From NCBI GenBank assembly GCA_012976225.1, contig JAAVVG010000013.1, forward strand, positions 372,001-436,000: a stretch of DNA of 64,000 nt, given 5' to 3'. Positions 61,908-64,000 of the stretch are shown in pieces (the stretch's first letter is position 1; each line of letters begins with the position of its first letter). Both the position numbers and the translations under genes were made by a program. Origin of the DNA: Golubevia sp. BC0850. Lineage: Eukaryota > Basidiomycota > Exobasidiomycetes > Golubeviales > Golubeviaceae. The notes beneath the pieces were generated by a model that saw only the letters and a list, made by a program, of their open reading frames with translations, had not been told where the DNA came from and did not search any database.

Positions 61908-62420
61908 TTACTGTCCTTCTCTCAAATTGAACTGAACATTAATCAGCAAGAGTGCGACCTTATAGCTTCTGAAACGGAAAGGATGGAAACACGAGGTGAG
62001 TAAGTTCCAATCCCACGTCCCGTTTTCACCACTTCTCTCTCCCTTTGCTTCCTTCGACTACACCTCTGCGACATTCTCCTTATCGCTTTGCTCTTGACCA
62101 TCGAATGAACCAACTCTTGAACCCACAAAAAGGCAACCGAAAGGTGGCGAATGTCTTGGTCTCCCCTCCCTTCTCCCTTCTCCCTTCTCCCTTCTTTCTC
62201 TTCTCTCCGAACGATCCTCCTCTCTGTCATCTCTTCTCAACCGTGTACATATGACTACTCTTTACTCTTGCCAATTCCAGCTTTTTCTCACCCTCCAAAG
62301 TCACCTTGTTGAAACTCCGGCGACTTGTTCACCCTTGGCAAATTCCAAGTCTCCTCCTCCATCCCAACCCTCTCTATCCTAATCCTTCAATATCTTTAAG
62401 AGCGGCAGCTGGTTGGTGAA
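61908..62420. other. Promoter region of the last gene
   Basis: Strongly pyrimidine-rich on the plus strand with a (TTCTCCC)n tract at about 62171-62194, as expected for a fungal promoter and 5' leader. Confidence 0.4.
62171..62194. repeat. (TTCTCCC)n tandem repeat
   Basis: Just over three heptamer copies within the pyrimidine-rich upstream region of the final gene. Confidence 0.7.
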
Positions 62421-64000
62421 ATGCCCAAAGAGGCTGCTGAACAAGATTTCGAAGACATCTCTGGTCAAGTACTAGAACTACCAGCAGAGAGTGAAGCAGC
62501 AGAGTATCATCGGCTTCATCCTCGTGCCCATCAAGATGGAGATGGAGAGACAACAGAAAGAGTAACTTCAAACATTTCAACCTCTAGTCCATCTACTTCA
62601 ACTTCTTCTCCTCCAATTCGGACCAATCCAAATTCCACTCCTGATCCAAACCTTTCAAGAGTTCGATACGATGAGGAGGGGATCAGCAACTCTCCCTCTA
62701 AAAGCAAATTCAGAGCTCGGCTCATCAGTTCAGGAAGTGAATACAATCCAACCGATTCAAACAACTACGACAACTCATCTCCAATCGTGGCTCCATTTGG
62801 ATCCAGCAGCAACCTAAGCGCATCTACAAGGCGTCCAAGTTCAAGTCATTCAGGTGGTGCAGTTACTCCAACAACTTCTCCTCACTTCAATCATACTCCT
62901 TCTCCTGCATCCTCTTCTCAATTCGAATCAAGAGATAGGAATAGGAATGGCAGTGAATTCAGTCTAGCGCCGACTCACAGAGGTCATGGAGCTGGTAGCT
63001 CTCTCCACTCGAGAGATGGCAGCTTGAGGACAGTTGGAAGAGGCTCTGTTAGAGGCAGCGCTAAGGGATCTTTGAGAATGAAACAGAGAGTGGTACCAAC
63101 CCCAGGTGAGTCTTAGATGCTGCCGATGAGACTTCTATGAGTTCATGCATGTAGAGAGAGCAGCTAGGCACTTTGCACCAAGGGGCAAGGTCAGATAGCG
63201 TACCAGGAGAGTGGAACAGTCAGGCTCCTCATTGGGTTCAAGACTAGATTTAGGATTTTCTCTCCTTGCAAGCATCCATGGAAGCAGCCGAGACGTAACC
63301 TAGAGCTGAGACTTAGAGAACCTCCTCGAAATCCATCCCAAGACCCACGCTAATTCTTTTCCTATTCGGTTTTCTCCATCTTCCAGTATGGGCACGGAGT
63401 GAAACATCAACTCCAACTACTTCTCCTCAACTGCGGGCTTCGAATTCTCAATCGATCGGAGCCATTCCTTCTCTCGGAGGAGCTCTTGGGTCGGTCGACA
63501 ATCTCAATCCTTCCCTCAATTCTGCCCTCTTAGCCTCTGGATCCAAATCTGTCACTCCTCCTGATCCTAGCTCAGACGGAGATGCAAAGACTGGTGTTCA
63601 GTCTGAGGGAGAAGAGGCCGAACAAGAACAAGAGCATTCCAAGGGACCGGAAAGGTTTTGGACTTTCACCTTACCAGCCAAATACAGTGCTCGACTACAC
63701 GACCAACAACTCAAGATGAGCTTGGAAGAAGGAGTGAAAGTGGCTTCTCCTCTAGCTACCCCAAAGCTGGAAGAAGGTGGAGCCAGAACATTCAGAGGAG
63801 TGTGGTCTAACCTCCACTCCTCCTCGAAGGAGAAGGATCGTCCTAGAGAAAGAGGGAACACTTCTGGCTCTGGAGGGAAACCAAAGAACGCAAGCTCGGA
63901 CGACGAAGCGGATCAAGAGGGAGATGCGGATAGGACTTTGACTCGAAGGACGAGTGGAGATGGAATGGCTGGAGATCGAGCAGCCCTCGCCGCTGCTGGA
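62421..64000 (+). CDS. Ser-rich protein, 3' end outside window
   Basis: Exon 1 (62421-63105) joins in phase to an exon starting at 63387, open to the window edge, giving at least 433 residues. The start is MPKEAAEQDFEDISGQVLEL, then Ser/Thr/Asn-rich disordered sequence with many SP and TP sites. A possibly folded island reads ERFWTFTLPAKYSARLHDQQ near residues 315-345, followed by Lys/Glu/Asp-rich sequence. The family is not recognised and the missing 3' part may hold the informative domain. Confidence 0.7.

Overview
This is a nuclear window from a filamentous or yeast-like fungus, almost certainly a basidiomycete. The evidence is gene-dense DNA on both strands, short GT-AG introns (mostly 40-110 bases, with GTGAGT the favoured donor), small exons, pyrimidine-rich promoters, serine/asparagine/glutamine-rich disordered proteins and fungal versions of conserved eukaryotic genes. 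Which subphylum cannot be settled from the sequence. No tRNA, rRNA, CRISPR array, transposon or virus-derived element was recognised.

Layout. 0-7 kb: the end of a voltage-sensor-like membrane protein gene, then a sparse stretch with small or partial uncharacterised genes. 7-18.8 kb: a lipase of the mitochondrial TGL2 type; a locus whose single frame is cut by stops (10.2-11.5 kb); an uncharacterised two-exon gene; a NOP6-like nucleolar RRM protein head-to-head with TIM8; a PLP-homeostasis (YggS/PLPBP) protein; a glutathione S-transferase. 19.4-25.6 kb: a frame-disrupted TPR/F-box gene head-to-head with the coatomer gamma subunit SEC21. 26.7-37.7 kb: a second type of F-box gene, a hypothetical protein, a CYS3/MET4-type bZIP regulator, and a divergent pair of F-box/LRR-like loci, both disrupted. 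37.9-46 kb: a secreted heme-thiolate peroxidase; NPL4 head-to-head with an IMPACT-family (YDL177C-like) gene. 46.7-49 kb: another F-box copy and a possible remnant. 50-64 kb: a 2194-residue disordered protein, an RGG-repeat protein, a possible small gene, and a serine-rich gene that leaves the window.

Two themes stand out. First, housekeeping genes splice into perfectly open frames (SEC21, NPL4, TIM8, NOP6-like, PLPBP, IMPACT, peroxidase, lipase), whereas at least five loci of an F-box family do not. This suggests a fast birth-and-death family, although unusually short introns remain an alternative. Second, three gene pairs are head-to-head with only 93-149 bases between start codons, so each pair probably shares a promoter. 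Functionally the window covers vesicle coats (SEC21), mitochondrial import (TIM8), ubiquitin/Cdc48 work (NPL4, F-box proteins), ribosome assembly (NOP6-like), sulfur regulation (bZIP) and secreted oxidation (peroxidase). Nothing shows that neighbours form one pathway.

Exon coordinates were read by eye from splice signals and checked by codon phase; a given edge may be off by one or two bases.
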